DNA of 64,000 nt, taken from Pseudomonas sp. BN411. GTDB taxonomy: Bacteria > Pseudomonadota > Gammaproteobacteria > Pseudomonadales > Pseudomonadaceae. Every line of letters starts with the position of its first letter. Position 1 is the first letter of the stretch. The stretch covers positions 1-64,000 of the forward strand of contig NZ_SSOM01000050.1 of the NCBI RefSeq assembly GCF_029871235.1. The letters are read 5' to 3'. The notes beneath the pieces are model-generated. The model saw only the letters and a program-made list of their open reading frames with translations. It ran no database searches and was not told the DNA's origin. The translations under genes and the position numbers were made by a program. Of this stretch, positions 53,189 to 62,008 are shown in pieces.

Positions 53189-54103
53189 ATGAGCGAAATG
53201 GACGATCTGGCAGCCTTCGCGGTGCTGATGGAAGCCGGCAGCTTTACCTCCGCGGCCGACCGCCTCGGTTGCAGCAAGGGGCAATTGTCCAAGCGCATTC
53301 GCCTGCTGGAACAGGGCCTCGGAGCCGCACTGCTGCACCGCACCACCCGCCGCCTGGACCTGACCGCCGCTGGCGCCGCGCTACTGCCGGAGGCCCAGGC
53401 ACTGGCCGCCCAGGCCGAGCGGGCCAGGCAGTCGGTTCGGCGGCTGCAGGAAGATCTGGCCGGCTGCGTGCGCCTGACGGTCCCCGTGTCGCTGGGTGAA
53501 ACCTTTTTCGATGCACTGCTGCTGGACTTCACCCGGCAGTACCAGCAGATCCGCATCGAGCTGGACCTGCACAATGGCTACCGCGACCTGGTAGCCGAGG
53601 GCTTCGACCTGGCCATCCGCTCCGGCATGGACATTGACGATCGCCTGGTGGCCCGGCCGCTCTTCTCGCTACAGGAAATCACCTGCGCCACGCCGGCCTA
53701 CCTCGCCGAGCATGGCGAACCGCTACAGCCGACGGACCTCGCCCGGCACCAGTGCCTGCTGAACACTCACTACAGCGGTTTCGAAGAATGGCTCTACCAC
53801 CGCCAGCACCAGTTGGAACGGGTCAAGGTGGCGGGCGCGCTGGCGAGCAATCACTACAGCCTGCTGAAAAAGGCGGCCATGTCTGGCGCCGGCATCGCGC
53901 GGCTGCCGTCCTACATGATCTACGACGAATTGGCCGATGGCCGTCTGGTGTGGCTGCTGCGCGACTACCAGACCCGACAGACGCCGGTGTTCCTCGTCCA
54001 CCCCTGGCAGGGCGGCTTGCCCCGGCGCACCCAGGTGCTGGCGGACTACCTGCGGGCGTGGTTCGAGCGCAGCCGGCGGGTGCTGGACAAGGCAGGGGAG
54101 TAG
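53189..54103 (+). CDS. LysR-family transcriptional regulator
   Basis: A 304-residue regulator. N-terminal winged helix with FAVLMEAGSFTSAADRLGCS and KGQLSKRIRLLEQGLGAALL; then the PBP2 effector domain (residues 90-295). ATG 53189 is chosen (MSEMDDLAAF); GTG 53177 is an alternative. Divergence from the SDR gene with a palindrome between suggests it regulates that gene. Confidence 0.92.
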   Translation: MSEMDDLAAFAVLMEAGSFTSAADRLGCSKGQLSKRIRLLEQGLGAALLHRTTRRLDLTAAGAALLPEAQALAAQAERARQSVRRLQEDLAGCVRLTVPVSLGETFFDALLLDFTRQYQQIRIELDLHNGYRDLVAEGFDLAIRSGMDIDDRLVARPLFSLQEITCATPAYLAEHGEPLQPTDLARHQCLLNTHYSGFEEWLYHRQHQLERVKVAGALASNHYSLLKKAAMSGAGIARLPSYMIYDELADGRLVWLLRDYQTRQTPVFLVHPWQGGLPRRTQVLADYLRAWFERSRRVLDKAGE

Positions 54104-54180
54104 GGCGACAGCGCTGGAAGACGGTCCGGCTGGCGCCCGGGCAGGGTGGAAATCCCCCATGGGATTTCCACCAAGGTTCT

Positions 54181-54612
54181 TCAGAGGTGCTTCAACAGGC
54201 GGGCTTGCAGGGCTTGCAGCTCGTTCGGGTCTGCCTTCTTGCTGGCATGGATGCCCAGCGACTCTCCCTCGAAGCGTGGCACGATGTGCATATGGATGTG
54301 GAAGACGGTTTGGCCCGCAGGGGCACCGTTGAATTGCGCCACCTGGACGCCGGCCGGCTCCAGCTCTTTCACCAGCACGTGAGTCAGGCGCTGCACCACG
54401 GCCATCACCTTGGCCAGGGCGTCGGCCTCGATGTCCAGGATGTTGCGCGCGGCGGAGCGTTTGGGGATGACCAGGGTGTGGCCGAAGGACTGCGGGAAGA
54501 TGTCGAGGAAGGCGAGTACGTCATCGTCTTCGTAGAGTTTGTAGCAGGGGGCCTCGCCGCGAATGATCTGGGCGAAGACGTTCTGCGGATCATAGGTGCC
54601 ATGCAGGCTCAT
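54181..54612 (-). CDS. HIT-family hydrolase
   Basis: A 143-residue histidine triad nucleotide hydrolase. The triad HxHxH is in TVFHIHMHIVPRFEGE, and IPKRSAARNILDIEADAL is typical of the HIT/Fhit-like bacterial group. ATG 54612 has GGAG seven to eight bases upstream; an earlier ATG lacks it. Substrate (AMP-lysine type or dinucleoside polyphosphate) unknown. Confidence 0.92.
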   Translation of the reverse strand: MSLHGTYDPQNVFAQIIRGEAPCYKLYEDDDVLAFLDIFPQSFGHTLVIPKRSAARNILDIEADALAKVMAVVQRLTHVLVKELEPAGVQVAQFNGAPAGQTVFHIHMHIVPRFEGESLGIHASKKADPNELQALQARLLKHL

Positions 54613-55104
54613 CGAAGGCTCTCCATTTGCCGAAGTGGGGCCGTGCACCTTAACGCCCGGCGCCGCACCGGAAAACCCCAGGCCCGTCTTTCAGACCTCA
54701 CAGGTCGTCCCTCTCCTGGCCATGGCCTCCCGATACCGGTTGTCCCGTCTTCGAGAAGCCTTACTACGCTTTGTCACCTGAAGGTCGCAAACTGACTATC
54801 CGTTCGCGTCACTTCCCCCATATTTTGGCGAAAGTCCCCGTCGCCAGCCGTCGTTTCTGGCGTTACCCTTCGCATCTGTATAGAAAGTGGAGCATCCGCG
54901 AAGAGGATTCCGGCGATTTCGCCGACGGCGCGAAAGGCGTCAGCGGGGCGCGACGAAGGATGTTCGCGCAATGGCCTCCACCCCTGTTTGCAGTCCCACC
55001 CCGCCTGGCGGGATGACCATTTTCCGCTGCTGGCCCCTTCGGCTGGCGGCTGACTGCCTGAACCGGCCGTTCGAGCGAGCGGCCCAGTATCGAGAGGATC
55101 GACC
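54613..55104 (+). other. Gene-free 492 bases before the fabH-like operon
   Basis: No credible gene or repeat found. It must hold the promoters of the HIT gene and of the ketoacyl synthase-sigma factor operon. An AT-richer stretch near 54800-54890 is the most promoter-like; no clear ECF or Pho consensus was seen. Confidence 0.4.
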
Positions 55105-56226
55105 GTGCACAACGTCGTGATCAGTGGCACCGGCCTGTATACCCCGACCAACAGCATCTCCAACGAGGAGCTGGTGGCGTCCTTCAATGCCTATGTACAG
55201 GCCTTCAACGCGGAAAATGCCGGCGCCATCGAGCGTGGCGAAATCGAAGCGCTGGCCGAATCCAGCGTGGCCTTCATCGAGAAGGCATCCGGCATCAAGA
55301 GCCGCTTCGTGGTCGACAAGGACGGCATCCTCGATCCCAAGCGCATGGCCCCGCGCATCCCCGAGCGCTCCAATGACGAGTGGGGCATCCTCTGCGAGAT
55401 GGCCGTGGGCGCGGCCAAGCAGGCCCTGGAACGCGCCGGCAAGACCCCGGCCGACATAGACGGCGTGATCGTCGCCTGCTCCAACCTGCAACGCGCCTAT
55501 CCGGCGGTGGCCATCGAAGTCCAGGCGGCCCTGGGCATCAACGGCTTCGGCTACGACATGAACGTCGCCTGCTCCTCGGCCACCTTCGGCATCCAGGCCG
55601 CCACCAACGCAGTGCAGACCGGCCAGGCCCGCGCCATCCTGATGGTCAACCCGGAAATCTGCACCGGCCACCTGAACTTCCGCGATCGCGACAGCCACTT
55701 CATCTTCGGCGATGCCGCCACCGCCGTGGTCATCGAACGCGCTGACCAGGCGACCTCCAAACACCAGTTCGACGTGGTCGGCACCAAGCTGCTGACCCAG
55801 TTCTCCAACAACATCCGCAACAACTTCGGTTTCCTCAACCGCGCGGCGGAAGAGGGCGTGGGCGCTCGCGACAAGCTGTTCGTCCAGGAAGGCCGCAAGG
55901 TATTCAAGGACGTCTGCCCGATGGTCGCCGAGCTGATCGCCACCCACCTGGAAGAGAACAAGCTCAACGTCGCCGACGTGAAGCGCTTCTGGCTGCATCA
56001 GGCGAACCTCAACATGAACCTGCTGATCGCCCGCAAGCTGCTGGGTCGTGACGCCGAAGCCGACGAGGCGCCGGTGATCCTCGACACCTACGCCAACACC
56101 AGCTCTGCCGGTTCCGTGATCGCCTTCCACAAGCACCAGGACGACCTGCCCAGCGGTGCGCTGGGCGTGCTCAGCTCCTTCGGTGCCGGCTACTCCATCG
56201 GCAGCGTGATTCTGCGCAAGCGCTGA
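55105..56226 (+). CDS. FabH-like beta-ketoacyl-ACP synthase III
   Basis: A 373-residue thiolase-fold condensing enzyme, longer than FabH of E. coli (317). Catalytic Cys is in [15 protein letters not shown], His in [11 protein letters not shown] and Asn in [12 protein letters not shown]. It resembles P. aeruginosa PA3286, reported to prime fatty acid synthesis with C8-CoA taken from beta-oxidation. It starts at GTG 55105 (GAGAGGATC upstream). Its TGA overlaps the ATG of an ECF sigma gene, so the enzyme and the regulator are made together. Substrate preference here is inferred. Confidence 0.88.
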   Translation: MHNVVISGTGLYTPTNSISNEELVASFNAYVQAFNAENAGAIERGEIEALAESSVAFIEKASGIKSRFVVDKDGILDPKRMAPRIPERSNDEWGILCEMAVGAAKQALERAGKTPADIDGVIVACSNLQRAYPAVAIEVQAALGINGFGYDMNVACSSATFGIQAATNAVQTGQARAILMVNPEICTGHLNFRDRDSHFIFGDAATAVVIERADQATSKHQFDVVGTKLLTQFSNNIRNNFGFLNRAAEEGVGARDKLFVQEGRKVFKDVCPMVAELIATHLEENKLNVADVKRFWLHQANLNMNLLIARKLLGRDAEADEAPVILDTYANTSSAGSVIAFHKHQDDLPSGALGVLSSFGAGYSIGSVILRKR

Positions 56227-56837
56227 TGAGCCACCCGGCCGATGCTGACCTGCTACCCCGGCTGCTGGCCGGGGAACAGGGGGCTTTTCGCGATCTCATC
56301 GGCGCCTACCAGAGCGCCATGCGCGCGGTGGCCTACGCCATCGTCGGCCAGCGTTACGCAGATGAAGTGGTGCAGGACGCCTGGCTGGCCGTGGTGCGCA
56401 ACCTGGACGGCTTCCAGCAGCGTTCCAGCCTCAAGACCTGGCTCCTCACCATCGTCGCCAATGCCGCCCGAAGCCGACTCAAGCAGAACCGTCGCGAGGT
56501 GCTGCTGGACGATCTTCCCGCTCCCCACGGCTCTGTGGATGACGCCCGCTTCGCCGAAGACGGCCACTGGGCCGCGAGAGTGCCGGCCTGGCACGAGGAC
56601 TCGCCGGAAGCCCTGCTCACCGAAGATGAACTGCGCGAATGCCTGGAAAAGACCCTGCTGAGTCTTTCGGAGATGCAGCGCGGTGTGGTGCTGCTGCGGG
56701 AGCGCCAGGGGCTGGAGTTGGAGGAAATCTGTAATTTGTTGGAGATCTCGCTCTCCAATGTCCGGGTACTGCTGCATCGCGGCCGCCTGAAGCTGTTCGC
56801 CACGCTGGAACATTTCGAGGAGACAGGCCAATGCTGA
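56226..56837 (+). CDS. ECF-family RNA polymerase sigma factor
   Basis: A 203-residue sigma-70 factor with region 2 (RVAYAIVGQRYADEVVQDAW-like; the DxxQD helix is YADEVVQDAWLAV), region 2.3-2.4 (LKTWLLTIVANAARSRLKQN) and region 4 (LSEMQRGVVLLRERQGLELE, LEISLSNVRVLLHRGRLKLF). Between them is a 45-residue acidic linker. It is coupled at both ends: TGATG with the ketoacyl synthase gene and a seven-base overlap with the anti-sigma gene. It probably controls envelope or fatty acid genes. Confidence 0.93.
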   Translation: MSHPADADLLPRLLAGEQGAFRDLIGAYQSAMRAVAYAIVGQRYADEVVQDAWLAVVRNLDGFQQRSSLKTWLLTIVANAARSRLKQNRREVLLDDLPAPHGSVDDARFAEDGHWAARVPAWHEDSPEALLTEDELRECLEKTLLSLSEMQRGVVLLRERQGLELEEICNLLEISLSNVRVLLHRGRLKLFATLEHFEETGQC

Positions 56838-57064
56838 CGTGCAAGGAACTGGTTGCCCGCTCCAGCGATCTCCTCGACGGCGAACTGAGCTTTCGCGAGC
56901 GCATGGCCATGCGCCGCCACCTCATGCTCTGCCGCAACTGCAGGCGTTTCATCAAGCAGATGAAGCTGACCCAGGCCGTCGTCCGTTTCATGCCGGATAG
57001 TCAGGGCGCCGAAGTTGACGACCTGGCCGCGCGCCTGGCGCAGAAGCGCCGCGAATCCCTCTAG
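56831..57064 (+). CDS. Small zinc-finger (ZAS) anti-sigma factor
   Basis: A 77-residue soluble protein with the ZAS motif H-x3-C-x2-C (His30, Cys34, Cys37 in RRHLMLCRNC) plus Cys4. It lacks a membrane helix, so it would sense a cytoplasmic signal such as redox or zinc, as RsrA/ChrR-type proteins do. Overlaps the sigma gene by seven bases, the usual sigma/anti-sigma coupling. Confidence 0.88.
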   Translation: MLTCKELVARSSDLLDGELSFRERMAMRRHLMLCRNCRRFIKQMKLTQAVVRFMPDSQGAEVDDLAARLAQKRRESL

Positions 57065-57220
57065 CGCAACGATCCTCCGACCTATCGGTAGACGCGAATC
57101 GTCAAATTCGCAAGTCGACGCCTTCACTTCATTTTCGCTCGAAAAAGCCCTGGGAATCGGCTGAAAGCCGCGTTCCAGAGCGGTTCGTTGCTTATGAAAA
57201 ATCGGAGTAAAAAAGTTCCG

Positions 57221-57240
57221 TTGTCACAAAATATTTATAT
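57221..57240 (+). promoter_or_regulatory. Possible Pho-box-like and AT-rich promoter of the OprP-like porin
   Basis: TTGTCACAAAATATTTATAT has one good PhoB half-site (TTGTCAC) but no clear second copy 11 bases on. Phosphate control is expected for OprP relatives, so it is listed as weak evidence only. Confidence 0.3.
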
Positions 57241-57347
57241 AGAAGCAACTGAGCTGAAATAACCCGCCGCCAAGATTCCCCACCAGCACCAACGAGCCCA
57301 GCGCTCGAGTGTTTTCTAACGCTAAAGACCAATAGGGGAACCCTTCG

Positions 57348-58682
57348 ATGATCCGTAAGCACTTCGCCGGTTTTGCCGCCAGCGCCATGGCTCTGGCCAT
57401 TTCCGCCCAGGCTTTCGCCGGTACCGTTACCACCGACGGCGCCGATATCGTCATCAAGACCAAAGGCGGCCTGGAAGTCGGCACCACCGACAAGGCTTTC
57501 AGCTTCAAGCTCGGCGGTCGCCTGCAGGCTGACTACAGCCGCTTCGACGGTTTCTACACCGTAAACGGCAACACCGCCGACGCCGGTTACTTCCGTCGCG
57601 CCTTCCTGGAAATCGGTGGTATCGCCTTCACCGACTGGGCCTATCAGGTCAACTACGACTTCTCCCACAACGCCGGCGGTGACAACCGTGGCGGTAGCGG
57701 CAGCGACGCCAACGGCGACGGCTACTTCGACGAAGCTTCCATCTCCTACCTGGGCTTCGCCCCCATCGCCATCAAGATGGGCCGCTTCGACCCCGACTTC
57801 GGTCTGGAAAAAGCCACCAGCTCCAAGTGGGTAACCGCCCAGGAGCGTACCGCTGCCTACGACCTGGCTGACTACGTCAACGCCCACAACGGCGGCATGG
57901 GCGTTCAGGTTGCCGGTACCTACGGCGCTTCCCTGTACGGCTCCGCTGGCATCATGGCCAACGACGCCACCAACCAGGACAAGGACGGCGACAGCGTCAA
58001 GCAGTTCAACGCTCGCGGCGTATTCGCCCCGATGCACGAAGCCGGCAACGTCCTGCACTTCGGCGTGAACTACGCCCAGCGCGACCTGTCCGACACCGCT
58101 TTCGATGGCCGTATCCGCAGCCGCCTGGGCATGCGCGGCGTGAGCACCGACGGTGGTCAGGACGCTGGCGCCAACGGCAACCGCCTGGTTCTGGCCGGTG
58201 CCAACAACACCCCGGCTGGCGCGTTCGACAACGACAGCACCTGGGGCCTGGAAGCCGCCTTCGCTACCGGTCCGTTCTCCATCCAGAGCGAATACCTGAA
58301 GCGTGAAGTCGAAGCCAAGGCTGCCAACCGCGAAGACATCGATGCCGACGGCTACTACGTCCAGCTGGCCTACACCCTGACCGGTGAAGCCCGTGACTAC
58401 AAACTGGGCAAGTTCGACAAGATCAAACCGTCGAACAACCGCATCGGCGCCTGGGAAGTGTTCTACCGCTTCGACAACATCAAAGCTGAAGACGACAACG
58501 GCGCCTTCGCCAACGTCGATGACGTCGAAGCCAAGGTGCACAACCTCGGTCTGAACTGGTACGCCAACGAAGCCGTCAAGATCAGCGGCTACTACGTCAA
58601 AGCCAAGGTGGACAACGCCACCAACGCCGTCGGCGACGACGATGGCGACGGCGTGGTTGTTCGCGCTCAGTACGTGTTCTAA
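57348..58682 (+). CDS. OprP/OprO-family phosphate or polyphosphate porin
   Basis: A 444-residue trimeric porin precursor (P. aeruginosa OprP 440, OprO 438). Signal peptide ends QAFA; the mature part starts [20 protein letters not shown] and the chain ends [26 protein letters not shown] is typical of the family. Loops contain several Asp/Gly runs ([34 protein letters not shown]). OprP and OprO differ by residues that set phosphate versus pyrophosphate preference; I cannot place this copy. Downstream of the FabH-sigma operon in the known gene order. Confidence 0.93.
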   Translation: MIRKHFAGFAASAMALAISAQAFAGTVTTDGADIVIKTKGGLEVGTTDKAFSFKLGGRLQADYSRFDGFYTVNGNTADAGYFRRAFLEIGGIAFTDWAYQVNYDFSHNAGGDNRGGSGSDANGDGYFDEASISYLGFAPIAIKMGRFDPDFGLEKATSSKWVTAQERTAAYDLADYVNAHNGGMGVQVAGTYGASLYGSAGIMANDATNQDKDGDSVKQFNARGVFAPMHEAGNVLHFGVNYAQRDLSDTAFDGRIRSRLGMRGVSTDGGQDAGANGNRLVLAGANNTPAGAFDNDSTWGLEAAFATGPFSIQSEYLKREVEAKAANREDIDADGYYVQLAYTLTGEARDYKLGKFDKIKPSNNRIGAWEVFYRFDNIKAEDDNGAFANVDDVEAKVHNLGLNWYANEAVKISGYYVKAKVDNATNAVGDDDGDGVVVRAQYVF

Positions 58683-58711
58683 GACAGCACGGGTTTCCGC
58701 TCCTTTATTTG

Positions 58712-58737
58712 AGCCCCGCCATCTGGCGGGGCTTTTT
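58712..58737 (+). terminator. Rho-independent terminator of the porin
   Basis: AGCCCCGCC-ATCT-GGCGGGGCT followed by TTTTT, 30 bases after the stop. Confidence 0.9.
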
Positions 58738-58832
58738 TATTGGGGCGGTGAAAGCGAGGCAGACAAGCGTTGATGGCAGGCGCAGCGCAGCCTACGTATG
58801 CTTTGCATCCTTGCCTCCCGGTTTGCATGCCC

Positions 58833-59246
58833 ATGCTGCTGATCTCTAACAGCGTCCACCTGCCTGACGACGAAATCGAACTGACCGCCATCCGCGCCCA
58901 AGGCGCCGGCGGACAGAACGTCAACAAGGTCTCCAGCGCAATGCACCTGCGCTTCGACATCCACGCCTCATCCCTGCCGGACTTCTACAAGGAACGCCTG
59001 CTGCAATTGCGCGACAGCCGCATTACCGGCGAAGGCGTGATCATCATCAAGGCCCAGCAATACCGCACCCAGGAACAGAACCGGGTCGACGCCCTGGAAC
59101 GCCTGGCCGAACTCATCCGCAGCGTGGCGAAGGTGCAGAAGGCACGACGGCCGACCAAGCCCACACTGGGATCGAAGAAGCGGCGGCTAGAAGGAAAGGC
59201 CAAGCGGGGAGAGATAAAGGCGGGCAGGGGGAAGGTGGATTACTGA
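58833..59246 (+). CDS. arfB: Alternative ribosome-rescue factor / peptidyl-tRNA hydrolase ArfB
   Basis: A 137-residue protein (E. coli YaeJ/ArfB 140) that releases stalled ribosomes. The catalytic GGQ is in [17 protein letters not shown] and the basic C-terminal tail ([20 protein letters not shown]) enters the mRNA channel. ATG 58833 ([11 protein letters not shown]) matches the family start; upstream in-frame ATGs add an improbable extension. Convergent with phhC. Confidence 0.95.
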   Translation: MLLISNSVHLPDDEIELTAIRAQGAGGQNVNKVSSAMHLRFDIHASSLPDFYKERLLQLRDSRITGEGVIIIKAQQYRTQEQNRVDALERLAELIRSVAKVQKARRPTKPTLGSKKRRLEGKAKRGEIKAGRGKVDY

Positions 59247-59256
59247 ACGAGGGCTT

Positions 59257-59280
59257 GCCCTCTCCCTTTCGGGAGAGGGC
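59257..59280. other. Hairpin between arfB and phhC
   Basis: Perfect ten-base stem GCCCTCTCCC/GGGAGAGGGC with TTTC loop between converging genes; no U-tract. Likely a bidirectional RNA end signal. Confidence 0.5.
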
Positions 59281-59291
59281 AGCGGGGGCCC

Positions 59292-60485
59292 TCAGCACAC
59301 CTTGGCGATTGCCTTGGCCAGATCGTCGATCCGGCTGAAGTCCAGACCGGCCACGTTGGCGCGGCCGGTGCTCACCATGTACACGCTGAACTCCGCGCGC
59401 AGCTTGGCTACCTGCTCCGGCGAGAGACCGGTGTAGGAGAACATGCCGCGTTGCTCACCGATGTGGGCGAAGCGTTCTGCGAGCCCGAAGGGTTGCAGGG
59501 CTTCCACCAGGCCACGACGCAGGTCGGCGACGCGCTTGCGCATGCCTTCCAGTTCCTCGACCCATTGGGCCTTGAGGGAGGCATCCCCGAGGATGGTAGC
59601 GACCACCGCCGCGCCATGGGCCGGCGGGGTGGACCACAGGTTGCGGGCGAGGAAGGCCAGCTGGCTGCGCACGTCGATCAGTTTTTCCGCGTCAGCGGCG
59701 CAGACGATCAGGGCGCCGGTGCGTTCGCGGTAGAGACCGAAGTTCTTCGAGCACGAACTGGTGACCAGCAGTTCCGGCAGCGCTTCGGCGAACAGGCGCA
59801 AGGCCCAGGCGTCCTGCTCCAGACCATCGCCGAATCCCTGGTAGGCGAAGTCGATCAGCGGCAGCAGTTCGCGCGCCTTGACCACTTCCAGCACCTTGCG
59901 CCAGTCGTCCTGTGAGAGGTCGAAGCCGGTGGGGTTGTGGCAGCAGGCATGGAGCAACACCACGTCGCCTTTGGGCACCTGTTCCAGGGCTTTGAGCATG
60001 GCGTCGACGTCGAGGCGATTGGTCGCATCCACGTAGGGGTAGTGAGCAACCTTGATGCCGGCGCCGGCGAAGATGGTTTCGTGGATCGGCCAGGTCGGGT
60101 CGCTCAGCCACACGCCGCGACCGGGCAGGTTGTGAGCGATGAATTCCGCCGCCAGGCGCAGTGCGCCAGTGCCACCCGGAGTCTGGGTGGCGCCGGCGCG
60201 GCCGGTGGCTTCCAGCCGGTTGCCAGTGCCCAGTACCAGGTCCAGCAGCAGGCGGCCGAAAGCCGCGTCACCGTGGCCACCGACGTAGGTCTTGGTGGTT
60301 TCGGTGTCCACCAGGCGCTGCTCGGCCAGCTTCACTGCATGGGGAATGGGCGTCAGGCCGCGGGCGTCCTTGTAGACGCCCACGCCGAGGTCGAGCTTGG
60401 CTGGGTTGGGGTCCAGGCGGTAGGCGTCCATCAAACCGAGGATGGGATCGCCGGGCACCCGGCCCACCTTGGCGAAGTGACTCAT
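59292..60485 (-). CDS. phhC: Aromatic amino acid aminotransferase PhhC
   Basis: A 397-residue class I PLP aminotransferase (TyrB/AspC type, about 397-398), converting tyrosine or phenylalanine to the keto acid. PLP lysine is in [32 protein letters not shown] and YAIVPSGRANVAG-like [15 protein letters not shown] are family regions. Its ATG overlaps the phhB stop by four bases. Third enzyme of the phhA-B-C operon. Confidence 0.93.
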   Translation of the reverse strand: MSHFAKVGRVPGDPILGLMDAYRLDPNPAKLDLGVGVYKDARGLTPIPHAVKLAEQRLVDTETTKTYVGGHGDAAFGRLLLDLVLGTGNRLEATGRAGATQTPGGTGALRLAAEFIAHNLPGRGVWLSDPTWPIHETIFAGAGIKVAHYPYVDATNRLDVDAMLKALEQVPKGDVVLLHACCHNPTGFDLSQDDWRKVLEVVKARELLPLIDFAYQGFGDGLEQDAWALRLFAEALPELLVTSSCSKNFGLYRERTGALIVCAADAEKLIDVRSQLAFLARNLWSTPPAHGAAVVATILGDASLKAQWVEELEGMRKRVADLRRGLVEALQPFGLAERFAHIGEQRGMFSYTGLSPEQVAKLRAEFSVYMVSTGRANVAGLDFSRIDDLAKAIAKVC

Positions 60486-60838
60486 TTACGGCCCTCGGCG
60501 GTCGCCGCTACCTGGTCGGTGCGGGCGGACATGATGAAGTCGTTGCGGTGCAGGCCCTTGGCTTCGTGACTCCACCAGGTCACGGTGACCTTGCCCCACT
60601 CGGTGAGCAGGCCCGGGTGGTGGCCTTCTTCCTCGGCGATCGCGCCCACGGCGTTGGTGAAGGCCAGGGCGTAGCGGAAGTTCTTGAAGCGGAACTCCTT
60701 CTCCAGCTGCATGACGCCGTCACGCACTTCGATGTTCCAGTCGGGGATCTGCTTGATCAGCACGGCCAGTTCTTCGTCGGATACCAGCGGGGCGTCGGCG
60801 CGGCAGGCTTCGCAATGGGCTTGGGACAGGGCGGTCAT
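60482..60838 (-). CDS. phhB: Pterin-4a-carbinolamine dehydratase
   Basis: A 118-residue protein (P. aeruginosa PhhB 118) that recycles the pterin cofactor of PhhA. The active site is [20 protein letters not shown] with a His-His-Pro motif. Separated from phhA by 119 bases filled with a REP element; overlaps phhC by ATGA. Confidence 0.97.
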   Translation of the reverse strand: MTALSQAHCEACRADAPLVSDEELAVLIKQIPDWNIEVRDGVMQLEKEFRFKNFRYALAFTNAVGAIAEEEGHHPGLLTEWGKVTVTWWSHEAKGLHRNDFIMSARTDQVAATAEGRK

Positions 60839-60862
60839 AGGGATTCTCCAGGTAAGGGGTTC

Positions 60863-60950
60863 TGTAGGTTGGCGCCGAGTCTGCTTGGCCCAACGAGCGG
60901 GCCAGCAAGCCGGCAATGTCGGGCTTCGCTCCGCTCTGCGCCAACCTACG
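60863..60950. repeat. REP-like inverted repeat inside the phh operon
   Basis: GTAGGTTGGCGC (60864-60875) and its complement (60938-60949) enclose 62 bases with further GGGCTTCG and CCAAC palindromic pieces. It lies between phhA and phhB. Confidence 0.8.
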
Positions 60951-60957
60951 AAAAGCG

Positions 60958-61749
60958 TCAGGCGGCCTTCGGCTTCGGCGGGAATTTCGGCGCGTGCAGG
61001 CCCATGCCCATGGCCTTGTGCACCAGCGCCATGATGTCTTCGTGGGCCAGGTCGAACAGGCGCTTGAGGTCCGGCAGTACAAAGTACAGCGGCTGCAGGA
61101 TGTCGATTCGATACGGGGTGCGCATGCACTCCAGCGGGTTGAAGGCCTGGTGCTCGGGCTCTCCCGACAGAGCGTAGACGGTCTCCTTCGGCGAGGAGAG
61201 GATGCCGCCGCCGTAGATGCGACGACCCTGCGAGGTTTCCATCAAGCCGAATTCGATGGTCATCCAGTACAGGCGGGCGAGGTAGACGCGCTCTTCCTTG
61301 GTGGCCTTGAGTCCGAGCTTGCCGTAGGTGTGGGTGAATTCGGCGAACCAGGGGTTGGTCAGCAGCGGGCAGTGGCCAAAGATCTCGTGGAAGATGTCCG
61401 GTTCCTGCAGATAGTCCAGCTCCTCCGGGGTGCGGATGAAGGTGGCTACCGGGAATTGCTGGCTGGCCAGCAGTTCGAAGAAGGTCTGGAAGGGGATCAG
61501 TGCCGGGACGCGAGCAACACTCCAGCCGGTGGTGGACTGGAGCACCTTGTTGATTTCGCCCAGTTGCGGAATGCGGTCATGGGGCAGGCCGAGCTGCTCG
61601 ATGCCGTCGAAGTATTCCTGGCACGCGCGGCCTTCGATCACCTTCAACTGGCGGGTGATCAGGGTGTTCCACACCTGATGCTCGGTTTCGGGGTAGTGGA
61701 TGAAACCGTTGGCGTCGGGTTCACGGGCCACGTACTGCGTTGCTTTCAT
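60958..61749 (-). CDS. phhA: Phenylalanine 4-monooxygenase
   Basis: A 263-residue pterin- and iron-dependent hydroxylase (P. aeruginosa PhhA 262) converting phenylalanine to tyrosine. Iron ligands His-His are in [17 protein letters not shown] and Glu in [19 protein letters not shown] precedes ATG 61749. Divergent from phhR, with a PhhR box and a CA motif in the leader, so it is both PhhR-activated and probably catabolite controlled. Confidence 0.98.
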   Translation of the reverse strand: MKATQYVAREPDANGFIHYPETEHQVWNTLITRQLKVIEGRACQEYFDGIEQLGLPHDRIPQLGEINKVLQSTTGWSVARVPALIPFQTFFELLASQQFPVATFIRTPEELDYLQEPDIFHEIFGHCPLLTNPWFAEFTHTYGKLGLKATKEERVYLARLYWMTIEFGLMETSQGRRIYGGGILSSPKETVYALSGEPEHQAFNPLECMRTPYRIDILQPLYFVLPDLKRLFDLAHEDIMALVHKAMGMGLHAPKFPPKPKAA

Positions 61750-61770
61750 TCGGCCTCCTGGGGATGGGGC

Positions 61771-61785
61771 TTCGTTGTTGTGTTG
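61771..61785 (-). promoter_or_regulatory. Candidate CA motif in the phhA leader
   Basis: Transcript reads GCAACACAACAACGAA about 20 bases before the phhA start. It partly matches the AANAANAA Crc/Hfq target. Confidence 0.4.
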
Positions 61786-61787
61786 CC

Positions 61788-61797
61788 CTATCGATAG
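61788..61797. promoter_or_regulatory. CTATCGATAG palindrome upstream of phhA
   Basis: Perfect ten-base palindrome, 39 bases before the phhA ATG; shares the CTATCGAT core with the repeat before shaA at 43313. May overlap the phhA -10. Confidence 0.35.
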
Positions 61798-61860
61798 CGC
61801 AGACCGGGCCGCAACGCAGCAGGGGCGAGGGCTGCACGGGCATTCACAGGCCATTGAAAG

Positions 61861-61878
61861 CGTAAGGAAAACTTTACG
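61861..61878. promoter_or_regulatory. PhhR (TyrR-type) operator box
   Basis: CGTAAG-GAAAAC-TTTACG matches TGTAAA-N6-TTTACA, the TyrR/PhhR box, with symmetry kept at its outer bases. It lies midway in the phhA-phhR divergent region, as expected for activation of phhA and feedback on phhR. Confidence 0.75.
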
Positions 61879-62008
61879 ATGACGGCGAGACGGCCATGCA
61901 TCGCCTTGTCGCTGCGCTGAAATGTCACATATTCTTGACGGAAAAATAGGGTCGAGAAGGGAAATTTTCTCTGACTACCCAAGGAAAAACCCGACCCAGG
62001 GGTGCCTG

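Noticed and set aside
61801-61860. Sigma-54 promoter for phhA (GG-N10-GC)
   Set aside because: The best match on the minus strand has nine rather than ten bases between GG and GC.
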